From assembly GCA_905373785.1 (NCBI GenBank), contig CAJPUK010000039.1, positions 1-16,412 of the forward strand: 16,412 nt of DNA, read 5' to 3'. This stretch comes from an uncultured Johnsonella sp. Its GTDB lineage: Bacteria > Bacillota > Clostridia > Lachnospirales > Lachnospiraceae. The notes below the pieces were generated by a model that was given only the letters and a program-made list of their open reading frames with translations, made no database searches and was not told the origin of the DNA. The translations under genes and the position numbers were made by a program. Numbering within the stretch: the first letter of the stretch is position 1; every line of letters starts with the position of its first letter. This document shows positions 1 to 8,122 of this stretch, piece by piece.

Positions 1-39
1 AAGCTTTGAGAAAGGGTTGCGGGTATGATTGAATTATAC

Positions 40-97
40 GGAGTTTTTTATAAACTAATAGCCACAAACTATTATAATTGTTTATGTTGCCAACTCC
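40..97. other. Long imperfect hairpin, possible structured element
   Basis: Three helices of 6 bp are nested on one axis. GGAGTT (40-45) pairs with AACTCC (92-97), ATAAAC (50-55) with GTTTAT (80-85), and TAATAG (56-61) with CTATTA (69-74). The apical loop is 7 nt. The internal loops are 4/6 nt and 0/5 nt. No T-run follows, so it is not an ordinary terminator. It could be a remnant of a small palindromic mobile repeat or a structured leader RNA. Pairing in AT-rich DNA by chance is possible, though the outer helix is half GC. Confidence 0.4.
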
Positions 98-222
98 CCG
101 ATAAATCATTACTTTATCAGCCAGAGTATCAAAGTTTAAATGTACTGATCCAATTTTTGAAATTAGAAGTTTAAGTTTATAAATTACAGTTCATGCAGAT
201 GATTGTTCACCTGTCATATTAA

Positions 223-234
223 GCAGATATCTGC
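223..234. repeat. 12-bp perfect palindrome
   Basis: GCAGATATCTGC is a perfect dyad in otherwise featureless AT-rich DNA. The half-sequence GCAGAT also occurs 28 bp upstream at 195-200. A protein-binding site is possible, but no adjacent regulator points to one. Confidence 0.35.
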
Positions 235-305
235 ACTACTCCGTTTAAAAATTTGCTTTTATTCGTCATATTCCGAATTTATGAATTTACCTGAATATCA
301 ATATT

Positions 306-347
306 ATAAGAGCCGATTATCATACTATGGTATACGGCTCTTATTTT
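306..347 (+). terminator. Terminator hairpin upstream of recG
   Basis: A perfect 10-bp stem, ATAAGAGCCG (306-315) with CGGCTCTTAT (335-344), encloses a 19-nt loop that can form a further small ATAC/GTAT helix (322-325 with 330-333). It runs into an ATTTTATG tail. The T-run is short, but the GC-rich stem base followed by T's fits a Rho-independent terminator for a gene left of the window. Confidence 0.65.
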
Positions 348-348
348 A

Positions 349-357
349 TGCTATAAT
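349..357 (+). promoter_or_regulatory. Extended -10 promoter candidate for recG
   Basis: TGCTATAAT matches the extended -10 consensus (TGn followed by a perfect TATAAT at 352-357). It sits immediately after the terminator hairpin. No good -35 is visible at 17 bp, as expected for an extended -10 promoter. A TTGACT at 372-377 could serve as the -35 of a second start, but its -10 partner is poor. The leader to recG would be about 135 nt. Confidence 0.4.
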
Positions 358-498
358 GAACAGGTATTATATTGACTAAGTGATATTTAAAATAATTACT
401 GCTTTTCATATACTGCAAAAAAGTAAAACACATAAAGTATTGGTTTATATATAAACAGTTTAGTACAGCAGAAGCTATTTTTTAAACAGGAGCAAATT

Positions 499-2553
499 AT
501 GGATTATAATTTAGACATATCAAAGCTTAAGGGTATAGGTGCCAAGACCAAGGCACTGCTTGCAAAACTTAATATATACACTGTGGCTGATATGCTAAGC
601 CATTATCCTATAAGATATGAAAAATTTGAAGAACCGGGTAAGATAAAAGAGTATACGGAAGAAGAAAAGGTTACTTTATCGGCACGCCTTTTTGCTCCCA
701 TAGAGCAAAAAAAAGTACAAAGGCTGACTTTAAGCATAGCTACACTTACTGACGGAGAAAAATTTATAAAAGCCGTATGGTATAATCAAACCTATATAGA
801 TAAGGTTTTAAGAAGGGGCGAGGACTATGTATTTGTAGGAAAGGTATCAAAAAAATCGGGAAGATACAGTTTAGAGCAGCCGGCAATATATACAAGAGAT
901 GAGTATAAAAGCTTAAGCGGCAAATTAGTGCCTATATATCCCCTAACTAAAGGAATAAGCAATAATTTCCTTAACAAGCACATTTCCCAGATACTTTCGG
1001 AAATAGAGCCTAAAAAAGATTATCTGCCCAAGGTATTTATAGAAAAGCTTGAGCTTATTTCTTATGAAGAAAGTTTAAGTCTGATACATAGACCAAACTC
1101 GTACGAGGATATAGACAGGGCAAGGAAGAGGCTGGTATTTGATGACTTTTTTACATTTGCCTTAGCCCTTAGAAGGCTAAAAGAAGAAGATACAAAAGAA
1201 AAAACCGAGTATCTTTTGGAAAGTAATGCTTGTATGGAAGAATTTACCAAAGCCTTACCCTATGAACTTACAGCTACACAGCTTAAGAGCATGGAGGAAA
1301 TAGAAAAAGACTTTAGTTGCGGTTATGCCATGAACAGGCTTATACAAGGAGATGTAGGCTCGGGAAAAACGATAGTTTCCATATATGCCATGTATTTGGC
1401 ATATAAAAATTCTTATCAATCGGCTATAATGGTACCGACCGAGGTGCTTGCAAAGCAGCACTTCAAGAATATAAGTTCGATATTTGAAAAGTTTGATGCT
1501 CCGCCAAAAGTCGCCTTACTTACAGGAAGTATGAGCAAAAAGGAGCATTTGGAAATATACAAATCGGTTAAGGAAAAAAAGATAGATATTATAGTAGGCA
1601 CTCATGCTCTTATACAGGATGCTTTGGAATTTGACGATATAGCCCTCGTTATTACGGATGAGCAGCATAGGTTCGGAGTAAGACAAAGACAAAAACTTTT
1701 GGAAAAGTCTAAAATGTTACATTCGCTTATTATGAGTGCAACCCCTATACCAAGGACTCTGGCGCTTATTTTATATGGAGATTTGGATATATCATATATA
1801 AAAGAAAAACCAAAAGGTAGACTGGATATAAAGAATTGTGTTATATTTGATAGAGACAGAGAAAAGGCATATAAACATATTCAAAAAGAGCTTGAAAAAG
1901 GACATCAGGCGTATGTTATATGCCCTTTGGTGGAAGAAAGTGAGAATGTTGAAGCGGAAAATGTATTTGATTACAGGGAAAAACTTGCAAAATATCTGCC
2001 TAAAAACTATAATATAAAGGTTATGCACGGTAAATTGCCTGAGGTACAAAAAGCTGCTCTTATGTCGGAGTTTGCATCGGGCAATATAGATGTGCTTGTA
2101 TCAACTACTGTTATAGAGGTAGGTGTAGATGTAGCCAATGCCACTGTAATTATGATTGAGGATGCTCAAAGGTTCGGACTTGCCTCACTTCATCAGCTAA
2201 GGGGAAGGGTAGGAAGAAATATGTATCAGTCTTATTGCATATTTGTATGCACCTCGGATTCCAAGGCGGCAAAGGAGAGACTGGATATAATAGGCAATTC
2301 CAATGACGGTTTCTTTATATCGGAGTCCGATTTAAAGCTTAGAGGACCGGGGGATTTGTTCGGGCTTTTACAAAGCGGAGAGCTTTCATTTGAACTGGCA
2401 GATATACATAACGACAGCGAGGTATTCAAACTTGCGATGTATGCACTGGAGCTTTTTAACGATACTAAAGAAGTAAATGAAGAAGAAAAAGCAATAGTTT
2501 ATGAGCATATAAGTCAAAAACAAAGTAAAAATACGGGTAGATTAACATTATAG
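499..2553 (+). CDS. recG: ATP-dependent DNA helicase RecG
   Basis: RecG is a superfamily 2 helicase that reverses stalled replication forks and branch-migrates Holliday junctions. The 684-residue length is normal for the family. The N-terminal wedge/OB region covers roughly residues 1-170. The helicase motifs are intact: Walker A GDVGSGKT at 284-291, a DEQH box at 387-390, SAT followed by PIPRTLAL from 413, and motif VI QLRGRVGR at 566-573, preceded by the VIEVGVDV block. The C-terminal part carries the RecG-type LRGPGD segment. AGGAG at 488-492 lies 6 nt before the ATG and fixes the start. It is followed after 22 nt by the transpeptidase-like gene and then rsmD and coaD, a familiar clostridial order. 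Identification is secure. Confidence 0.97.
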   Translation: MDYNLDISKLKGIGAKTKALLAKLNIYTVADMLSHYPIRYEKFEEPGKIKEYTEEEKVTLSARLFAPIEQKKVQRLTLSIATLTDGEKFIKAVWYNQTYIDKVLRRGEDYVFVGKVSKKSGRYSLEQPAIYTRDEYKSLSGKLVPIYPLTKGISNNFLNKHISQILSEIEPKKDYLPKVFIEKLELISYEESLSLIHRPNSYEDIDRARKRLVFDDFFTFALALRRLKEEDTKEKTEYLLESNACMEEFTKALPYELTATQLKSMEEIEKDFSCGYAMNRLIQGDVGSGKTIVSIYAMYLAYKNSYQSAIMVPTEVLAKQHFKNISSIFEKFDAPPKVALLTGSMSKKEHLEIYKSVKEKKIDIIVGTHALIQDALEFDDIALVITDEQHRFGVRQRQKLLEKSKMLHSLIMSATPIPRTLALILYGDLDISYIKEKPKGRLDIKNCVIFDRDREKAYKHIQKELEKGHQAYVICPLVEESENVEAENVFDYREKLAKYLPKNYNIKVMHGKLPEVQKAALMSEFASGNIDVLVSTTVIEVGVDVANATVIMIEDAQRFGLASLHQLRGRVGRNMYQSYCIFVCTSDSKAAKERLDIIGNSNDGFFISESDLKLRGPGDLFGLLQSGELSFELADIHNDSEVFKLAMYALELFNDTKEVNEEEKAIVYEHISQKQSKNTGRLTL

Positions 2554-2575
2554 TTGAGATTGTGTGGGTGAGGTT

Positions 2576-4315
2576 ATGGAAGGAAGACAAATAAGCAAAC
2601 GTTCAAGAAAAAAAACAAGTATTAACAAAGTGGTGATTTTCTCTTTTATAGCGGTTCTTGCTCTGTGCCTTGTACTTATATATCTTATGTTTGCACAGAT
2701 CTTTTACGCACGTTTTCTTCCTAATACATATATTTCCGGTATGAATGTATCTTTCAAGACTGTAAAAGATGTAGAAAAACTTATTGATGAAAAAATAGAA
2801 GCTTATAAGCTGGTTATAAAGTCTAAAGACGGAGAAGATACAATCTACGGAAGGGATATAGGATTAAAAAGGATATACGGAACAACCGTGCCTGAATTTT
2901 TGGCAAGTCAAAGACCGATAGCATGGATAAAAAATTTATTTACCGCATCTGTACTTGAAAGTCCGCTGCCGCTTAGTGTGAGTGAATACGATTTCAGTAA
3001 ACAGCTTGAAGAAAAAGAATTTATGAAAAAAAGCGTTCAAACCGCCTCACAAAAGACAATGATATCCGAGTATGAACCTAACAAAGGTTATAAAATAATT
3101 GAGACGAAAGAAGGTGAGCTTTTAGACAAAGAACTGGCAGTATCATATATAAGGTCTGCGGTTTTAAAATTATCGGATGAAGTAGATATAAGTAAGGATC
3201 CTGAAAATGCTTATATAAGTGCAGGTGCAGAAAATGATTACAGTAAAATAAAGTCCTGTGTTGACTTACTTAACAAATATACCGGTACATATATAGAATA
3301 TAAGGATAATTTTATAATAGACGGCAATCATATAAGTAAGTGGCTGGTAATAGATGAGGATTACAATATTTCTTTTGACGAGGTTAAAATAGGTGAATTT
3401 GTAGAAAGCCTTGCAAGATCTTATATGACGGACGAAAGTATTAACTTTAAGACCTCTTACGGAAGTTATGTAAACATAAGCGGCAGTGATTACAGTAAAA
3501 TAGTGGATAAGGCTGCGGAAGTATCAAAAATCAAAGAACTGGTTGAAGCAGGTTACAGCGGTAAAAGGGAGCCTGAATTCAACAAAGAGATGTCGGATAG
3601 AGATAGCAACAGGTACGGAGATACCTATGTAGAGATCAACCTGAGTTCACAGCATCTGTTTTATTATAAAAAGGGTGAACTTGTCTTGGAAACTGATATA
3701 ATTTCAGGTAATGAGTCAAAGGGAACACCTACTCCTGCCGGAATATACAGAGTTATGGAAAAACTCGTAGGAACTGAAAATACGGAAGATGTAGTTAAGT
3801 TTTCTGATAACTTAAGTTTTTATACCAGGGCTGACATAAATAAATTCGGAGGAAGTATATATAAGACAAACGGTTCTGAGGGCGGCATAATACTGCCTAA
3901 GGATAAGATCAAGAGTCTTTATGATAACATAGATAACAATACCATGGTACTGTGTTATCATTTGGAAGGAAAAGCACAAATTATTGCAGAAAGCGCTGCT
4001 GCAAGTGAAGAAATCACAGAAGCACAAACCGGAGCTTCGAACTTTGGTGACGAAACCGTAAGCAAACAAAAAACGAAGGAAAAGCCAAGGTCCAATCCTA
4101 AACCGCCGGCTTCTTCACAAGCAGCTACTGCAGCCGCCGCTCCTACTCCTGAAAGCAGCAGCAAAGCGGTTATTAATATACCTGAGACTACAAAGCCGGC
4201 ACCTACACGCAAAGAGCCTATAAGGGCATTTCCTAACGGTCCGGGGGTTGAAACAACTACCGATCCCAATGCGGTGGGACCGGGAATACCTAAGATAAGA
4301 CCTGAAGTTGAATAA
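2576..4315 (+). CDS. Membrane-anchored L,D-transpeptidase-like protein lacking catalytic residues
   Basis: The architecture is that of clostridial YkuD-family cell-wall cross-linking enzymes. There is a basic N-terminus, one membrane helix (about residues 19-40), two PG_binding_4-like regions (about 45-160 and 215-340), a YkuD domain (about 348-462), and a Pro/Ala/Thr/Ser-rich tail to the end. The YkuD fold is recognisable from YVEINLSSQHLFYY, SKGTPTPAGIYRVM and FGGSIYKTNGS. The catalytic segment, normally SHGCxN, reads S-E-G-G-I-I at 434-439, so the histidine is Glu435 and the nucleophilic cysteine is Gly437. The upstream active-site histidine is also not evident. The reading frame is uninterrupted, so this is not a simple pseudogene. 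It probably binds or scaffolds peptidoglycan rather than cross-linking it. The ATG at 2576 is preferred; an in-frame GTG at 2564 is possible. The gene ends just before rsmD. Confidence 0.85.
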   Translation: MEGRQISKRSRKKTSINKVVIFSFIAVLALCLVLIYLMFAQIFYARFLPNTYISGMNVSFKTVKDVEKLIDEKIEAYKLVIKSKDGEDTIYGRDIGLKRIYGTTVPEFLASQRPIAWIKNLFTASVLESPLPLSVSEYDFSKQLEEKEFMKKSVQTASQKTMISEYEPNKGYKIIETKEGELLDKELAVSYIRSAVLKLSDEVDISKDPENAYISAGAENDYSKIKSCVDLLNKYTGTYIEYKDNFIIDGNHISKWLVIDEDYNISFDEVKIGEFVESLARSYMTDESINFKTSYGSYVNISGSDYSKIVDKAAEVSKIKELVEAGYSGKREPEFNKEMSDRDSNRYGDTYVEINLSSQHLFYYKKGELVLETDIISGNESKGTPTPAGIYRVMEKLVGTENTEDVVKFSDNLSFYTRADINKFGGSIYKTNGSEGGIILPKDKIKSLYDNIDNNTMVLCYHLEGKAQIIAESAAASEEITEAQTGASNFGDETVSKQKTKEKPRSNPKPPASSQAATAAAAPTPESSSKAVINIPETTKPAPTRKEPIRAFPNGPGVETTTDPNAVGPGIPKIRPEVE

Positions 4316-4318
4316 GGA
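4314..4318 (+). promoter_or_regulatory. Ribosome binding site deciding the rsmD start
   Basis: AAGGA begins inside the stop codon of the preceding gene and lies 7 nt before the ATG at 4326. It supports that start over the in-frame TTG at 4308, and the MRVIAG N-terminus is the family's usual one. The overlap with the upstream stop suggests translational coupling. Confidence 0.6.
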
Positions 4319-4325
4319 TGAGCTA

Positions 4326-4877
4326 ATGAGAGTTATAGCAGGAAGCGCAAGAAGTATTTTATTAAAGACTAAGAAGGGCTTAGATACCAGACCGACTACG
4401 GACAAGATAAAAGAAACTCTTTTCAATATGATATCTTTTGACATAGGAGCTGCCTTTGTTCTTGATTTATTTGCAGGAAGCGGAGCACTTGGGATAGAGG
4501 CTTTGAGTAGAGGGGCTTACAAGGCGGTATTTATAGAAAAAGACAGAGAAGCTCTTTTTTGTATAAAGGAAAACTTAAAAAAAACAAGGCTTGATGATAA
4601 GGCTTTGGTGATAGCAAAAGATGTGCTCAAGGCACTAGAGGATCTAAGTGTGGAGAGGGCATTTGATATAGTATTTATTGATCCTCCTTATAACAAGGAA
4701 CTTGAGATAAAGGTACTTAAAATACTTGAAAAATCAAGTTATATAGATGATAATACTATGATAATAGTTGAGCTTAGTAAAGAAACCGAATTAAGGCTCG
4801 ATGAAAAAGTATGGAAATGTATAAAAACCAAACTATATAAAAGTAATAAGCATATTTTTATAAAAAGGGGGATATAG
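4326..4877 (+). CDS. rsmD: 16S rRNA (guanine(966)-N(2))-methyltransferase RsmD
   Basis: RsmD methylates N2 of G966 in 16S rRNA in the assembling small subunit, using S-adenosylmethionine. At 183 residues it has the usual size. The N-terminus MRVIAGSARS is characteristic. The SAM-binding motif I DLFAGSGALG starts at residue 47, and the catalytic DPPY motif of amino-methyltransferases is at 119-122. An in-frame TTG at 4308 would add six residues overlapping the upstream gene, but the ribosome binding site and the conserved N-terminus favour 4326. The stop codon is immediately followed by the coaD ATG with no gap, and the rsmD-coaD pair is widely conserved in Firmicutes. Confidence 0.95.
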   Translation: MRVIAGSARSILLKTKKGLDTRPTTDKIKETLFNMISFDIGAAFVLDLFAGSGALGIEALSRGAYKAVFIEKDREALFCIKENLKKTRLDDKALVIAKDVLKALEDLSVERAFDIVFIDPPYNKELEIKVLKILEKSSYIDDNTMIIVELSKETELRLDEKVWKCIKTKLYKSNKHIFIKRGI

Positions 4878-5366
4878 ATGAATGTAGCTATATATCCGGG
4901 AAGTTTTGATCCTATAACCAACGGACATCTGGATATTATCAAAAGAGCACATAGGATCTTTGATAAACTTATAGTGGGAGTTTTAATTAACAGCTCTAAA
5001 ACTCCATTGTTTAGTGCACAAGAACGTGTTAAAATGATACAAAATATATGTAAAGAGTTAAAAAAAGTGGAAGTTATATCTTTTAACGGTTTGTTGATAG
5101 ATGTGGCTGCACAACAGGGAGCAACGGTTATAGTAAGGGGGCTTAGGGCGATTACAGACTTTGATTATGAACTTCAATTATCCCAAACCAATAAGGTTAT
5201 AGCACCTGATATAGAGACTATATTCCTTAATACAAATCTTAAGTATTCATACTTAAGTTCAAGTATAGTTAAGGAAATAGCATCTTATAACGGAGATATA
5301 AGTGAATTTGTAGATGAAGATGTAGCAAAGGAAATAAAAAAGAAAATAGCAGCAAAAAGGAGCTGA
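4878..5366 (+). CDS. coaD: Phosphopantetheine adenylyltransferase CoaD
   Basis: CoaD catalyses the penultimate step of coenzyme A synthesis: 4'-phosphopantetheine plus ATP gives dephospho-CoA and pyrophosphate. The 162 residues match the family. The nucleotidyltransferase motif reads GSFDPITNGH, with TNGH at 14-17. VRGLR at 86-90 and the substrate-binding block DFDYELQLSQTNK follow. The second signature, normally ISSTxxR-like, is SSSIVKE at 127-133. The ATG directly abuts the rsmD stop, with an AAGGGGG ribosome binding site inside the rsmD 3' end, so the two are surely co-translated. Of its 21 isoleucine codons, 16 are ATA by hand count, typical of this left block. Confidence 0.97.
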   Translation: MNVAIYPGSFDPITNGHLDIIKRAHRIFDKLIVGVLINSSKTPLFSAQERVKMIQNICKELKKVEVISFNGLLIDVAAQQGATVIVRGLRAITDFDYELQLSQTNKVIAPDIETIFLNTNLKYSYLSSSIVKEIASYNGDISEFVDEDVAKEIKKKIAAKRS

Positions 5367-5368
5367 AA

Positions 5369-5935
5369 ATGAGCAGGATAGAGCAAATTATAGACGAGTT
5401 GGAGGATTATGTTGAATCTTGTAAGTACCAGACCTTCTCCACAAGCAATGTAGTAGTTAATAAAGAAGAAATTTTGGAACTTTTATCAGAGTTAAGGGAA
5501 AATGTTCCGGATGAGATAAGACAGTATCAGAAGATAATAAGCAACCAGGAAGCCATATTAAGTGAAGCAAAAACTCAGGCAAACAGTATAGTAAAAGAAG
5601 CTAACAAGATGACGGAGCAGCTTGTAGATGAACATGAAATAATGCAAAAAGCCTATGCGACTGCCAATAAGCTTGTAGATGATGCCAATACGCAGGCTAA
5701 TTCGATACTTGATCAGGCACATAATGAGGCAAACCATATAAGAAGTTCCGCCATACAATATACGGATGATATGCTTAAAAGCATACAGACTATAATGTCT
5801 CATTCTATGGACGGAGCAAAGTCGAGATTTGATCAATTTATGAGTTCCATGCAATCCAATTTTGATACTATTACTCAAAACAGAAATGAACTTTCGGGTG
5901 AAGTGGCAAAAGAATATGATGATATTGATGTATAG
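5369..5935 (+). CDS. Coiled-coil protein of unknown function downstream of coaD
   Basis: This 188-residue, soluble, Gln/Asn/Ala-rich protein has no signal peptide or membrane segment. Residues 1-50 look globular to helical. From about 50 to 175 it is almost continuous helix with heptad-like spacing. An internal duplication is visible: EAKTQANSIVKEA (66-78) and DANTQANSILDQA (105-117) are 39 residues apart. The pattern of Ala-rich helices resembles the C-terminal region of DivIVA-like proteins and the stalk subunits of ATP synthases; relatives after coaD in Clostridia are often labelled simply 'ATPase', which I consider a similarity artefact. It starts 2 nt after coaD and is the last gene before a terminator. 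A scaffold linked to division or envelope is a guess only. Confidence 0.8.
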   Translation: MSRIEQIIDELEDYVESCKYQTFSTSNVVVNKEEILELLSELRENVPDEIRQYQKIISNQEAILSEAKTQANSIVKEANKMTEQLVDEHEIMQKAYATANKLVDDANTQANSILDQAHNEANHIRSSAIQYTDDMLKSIQTIMSHSMDGAKSRFDQFMSSMQSNFDTITQNRNELSGEVAKEYDDIDV

Positions 5936-5947
5936 AGTTTCAAAGAG

Positions 5948-5988
5948 TAATGCACGCAGTCGTCTTACGAAGGTGTGCATTATTTTTT
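5948..5988 (+). terminator. Rho-independent terminator after the coiled-coil gene
   Basis: An 8-bp stem, TAATGCAC (5948-5955) with GTGCATTA (5975-5982), is extended inward by a G-U and a C-G pair. It is capped by a second small helix, TCGT (5960-5963) with ACGA (5967-5970), and is followed by six T's (5983-5988). It closes the recG-to-coiled-coil transcription block. The next gene starts 29 nt later. Confidence 0.85.
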
Positions 5989-6017
5989 GAAAAGAGATTT
6001 TGGTTGAGGAGTAAATA

Positions 6018-7376
6018 ATGATTGAATTAAAAGATTTGCCTGGCAAATATATAGAGTCCATGAAGGAGCTTTTGGGAGACGAGTTTAATGCATATATAGA
6101 AAGTCTCGGTAAAAAACATGTATCAGGTCTTAGAGTTAATAACCTTAAAATAAGCAATGAAGAACTTTTGAAGCTTTTAGACAAGAAGCTTAGACCTGTT
6201 CCTTGGGTTACAAACGGTTTTTATACAAATGAAGATGACAGACTGTCAAAAAATCCGCTATACCATGCAGGACTTTATTACCTGCAAGAACCCTCAGCCA
6301 TGACCACAGCCTCGCTAAGCGGAGTAAAACCGGGAGACAAGGTACTTGATCTTTGTGCCGCCCCGGGAGGAAAAAGTACCGAACTTGCGGCACTGCTTAA
6401 GGGAGAGGGTATTCTTTACAGCAATGATGTAAGCAGCTCAAGAGCCAAGGCACTGCTTAAAAACATAGAGCTTTTTGGAGCGGGCAATGCAATTATAAGT
6501 AGTGAGGAGGCATTTAAGCTTGAAACTTTTTATACCGACTACTTTGATAAGATTATTATAGATGCCCCCTGTTCAGGCGAGGGGATGTTCAGAAAGGACA
6601 GGGCGGTACTTAGTGCCTATGAAAAAAGAGGATCGGAGTACTTTGCTCCCATACAAAAAAACATCTTATCAAGGGCTGCAAATATGCTTGCTGTCGGCGG
6701 TGAAATAATATACTCCACCTGTACTTTTTCAAGAGTGGAAGATGAAGATATTATAATGGATTTTCTTGAGTCCAATAAGGACTTCGAACTTATAAATATA
6801 CCTCTAAAAGAAGGTTTTACAAGTTCACATATACTTGGCGGTACTGTAAGGCTTTTTCCGCATAAACTTGAGGGAGAGGGACATTTTATAGCTAAACTGA
6901 AAAAAACAGGTATTAGAAAAGAAGAGGAAGAGATTAAAAAGAAAGCCTCTTCAAAGCAAAAAAACAAACTGCCTAAGGAAGCCGGGGAGTTTCTTAAAAA
7001 TATCAACAGAGAGTTTGAGCCGGACAGGATAATGCTTAATAAGGAGTACATATACTATCTGCCTGAGAATGTAAAACTTCATGATAAAATACATTATTTG
7101 AGGACAGGACTTTTACTTGGGAGAATCAATCATTCAAGGTTTGAACCCTCACAGGCACTTGCCATGAATCTTAAGATGGAAGAGTGGGATAATCCTCTTG
7201 ATCTTAAACTATCTGATGATAGGGTTTTAAGATATCTAAAGGGAGAGAGTTTGGAAGAAAGTACAAGTTATAAAGGCTATAGGCTTGTATGTTTGGAAGG
7301 CTATCCTCTGGGCTTTATAAAACAGGATAATTTTAAGTGCAAGAATAAGTATTATTTAGGTTGGAGGATCGGCTAG
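6018..7376 (+). CDS. rsmF: rRNA cytosine-C5-methyltransferase, RsmF/NOL1-NOP2-Sun family
   Basis: It methylates C5 of a cytosine in rRNA using S-adenosylmethionine. Motif I reads VLDLCAAPGGKS (about 114-125). The motif IV block DAPCSGEGMFRK carries Cys185, the residue that releases the product. The motif VI block YSTCTF carries Cys235, the nucleophile, so both cysteines needed for m5C chemistry are present. The GMFRK version and a C-terminal extension of about 170 residues with a PUA-like end (HSRFEPS.ALAM, then the conserved SYKGYRLVCLEGYPLGFIKQ-type segment) place it with RsmF/YebU rather than RsmB. At 452 residues it is full length. TGAGGAG at 6005-6011 lies 6 nt before the ATG. It follows the terminator at 5948-5988, yet no strong promoter is visible in the short gap. 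The exact target cytosine is inferred, not shown. Confidence 0.9.
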   Translation: MIELKDLPGKYIESMKELLGDEFNAYIESLGKKHVSGLRVNNLKISNEELLKLLDKKLRPVPWVTNGFYTNEDDRLSKNPLYHAGLYYLQEPSAMTTASLSGVKPGDKVLDLCAAPGGKSTELAALLKGEGILYSNDVSSSRAKALLKNIELFGAGNAIISSEEAFKLETFYTDYFDKIIIDAPCSGEGMFRKDRAVLSAYEKRGSEYFAPIQKNILSRAANMLAVGGEIIYSTCTFSRVEDEDIIMDFLESNKDFELINIPLKEGFTSSHILGGTVRLFPHKLEGEGHFIAKLKKTGIRKEEEEIKKKASSKQKNKLPKEAGEFLKNINREFEPDRIMLNKEYIYYLPENVKLHDKIHYLRTGLLLGRINHSRFEPSQALAMNLKMEEWDNPLDLKLSDDRVLRYLKGESLEESTSYKGYRLVCLEGYPLGFIKQDNFKCKNKYYLGWRIG

Positions 7377-7377
7377 T

Positions 7378-8094
7378 ATGTCTATATTAAGAGTTGATAA
7401 ATTACTTGCCAACCTAAGCTACGGAAGCAGAAAAGAGATAAAAAAACTTGTATCTCAAAAAAGGGTCAGGATAGATGAAACTTTGGTACTAAAGCCGGAG
7501 GAAAAGTTTGATACTGAAAAAAATAAACTCTATCTTGACGGTATTCATATAAACTATGAAGAGTTTGAGTATTATATGTTAAATAAGCCCAAGGGTTATA
7601 TATCGGCTACAGAAGATAATATTCATAAGACGGTTATGGAACTGATACCGAGTAAACTTAAAGGACTTGCGCCTGTGGGAAGGCTTGACATAGACACTGA
7701 AGGTTTTTTACTTGTAAGCAATGACGGAAAACTGGCTCACAGGCTTATCTCTCCTTCAAATAATGTACCTAAGGAGTATTATGCCGATATAGAAGGAAGG
7801 CTTCCTGAAGATGTGCAAAAAATTTTCGCAGAGGGTATGCCTTTGGAAAAGGACTTTACCACAAAACCTGCAAAGCTTAATATTATAAGTAGGGACGCTA
7901 ACACAGCAAAAATAAGCCTCATTATACATGAGGGTAAGTTTCATCAGGTCAAGCGTATGTTTGAATATGTAAATTGCAAGGTTACATACTTAAAAAGAAC
8001 TTCATTTGCAGGGCTTACACTCGATAAAAACTTAAAATTAGGAAGTGTAAGGAAGCTTACAAAAGAAGAGTTGGATACACTTAAGACATATTGA
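7378..8094 (+). CDS. rsuA: 16S rRNA pseudouridine synthase, RsuA/RluB/RluF family
   Basis: It isomerises a uridine in rRNA to pseudouridine; the family member usually annotated in this genus-level context is the 16S U516 enzyme. Residues 1-60 form an S4 RNA-binding domain (RVDKLLANLSYGSRKEIKKLV). The catalytic motif GRLDIDTEGFLLVSNDG contains the essential aspartate Asp104. The RsuA-type EGKFHQVKRMFE segment is near residue 185. Length 238 is normal. The gene starts 1 nt after the rsmF stop, with GGAGG at 7363-7367, so it is co-transcribed and probably coupled. Choosing between RsuA (16S) and RluB (23S) from sequence alone is uncertain. Confidence 0.9.
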   Translation: MSILRVDKLLANLSYGSRKEIKKLVSQKRVRIDETLVLKPEEKFDTEKNKLYLDGIHINYEEFEYYMLNKPKGYISATEDNIHKTVMELIPSKLKGLAPVGRLDIDTEGFLLVSNDGKLAHRLISPSNNVPKEYYADIEGRLPEDVQKIFAEGMPLEKDFTTKPAKLNIISRDANTAKISLIIHEGKFHQVKRMFEYVNCKVTYLKRTSFAGLTLDKNLKLGSVRKLTKEELDTLKTY

Positions 8095-8122
8095 TTTTGG
8101 AAGGCAGTGGTGATTATTAATA

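Larger units (their letters stand above)
1..498. other. Non-coding region upstream of recG
   Basis: No convincing gene is visible on either strand. The longest forward reading frame from a plausible start is a 49-codon ORF (25-174) that overlaps a long hairpin and resembles nothing I know. The stretch holds a three-helix imperfect hairpin (40-97), a 12-bp palindrome (223-234), a terminator hairpin (306-347), which presumably ends a gene left of the window, and a promoter candidate for recG. The remainder is AT-rich and looks like intergenic or decayed sequence. Confidence 0.7.

Noticed and set aside
25..174. 49-codon ORF with a GAAAGGG sequence upstream
   Set aside because: It resembles no family I know, its composition is unlike the neighbouring genes, and it runs through the hairpin at 40-97.
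3958..4269. 103-codon minus-strand ORF with a hydrophobic Ala/Gly-rich translation
   Set aside because: It is the complement of the repetitive Pro/Ala/Thr tail of the transpeptidase-like gene, and low-complexity antisense frames stay open by chance.
4308..4325. TTG start giving rsmD six extra residues
   Set aside because: The ATG at 4326 has a well-spaced AAGGA and yields the conserved MRVIAG N-terminus.
5558..6184. 208-codon minus-strand ORF
   Set aside because: It runs antisense across the coiled-coil gene, the terminator and the start of rsmF; its translation shows no family signature and it is a shadow of the real genes.
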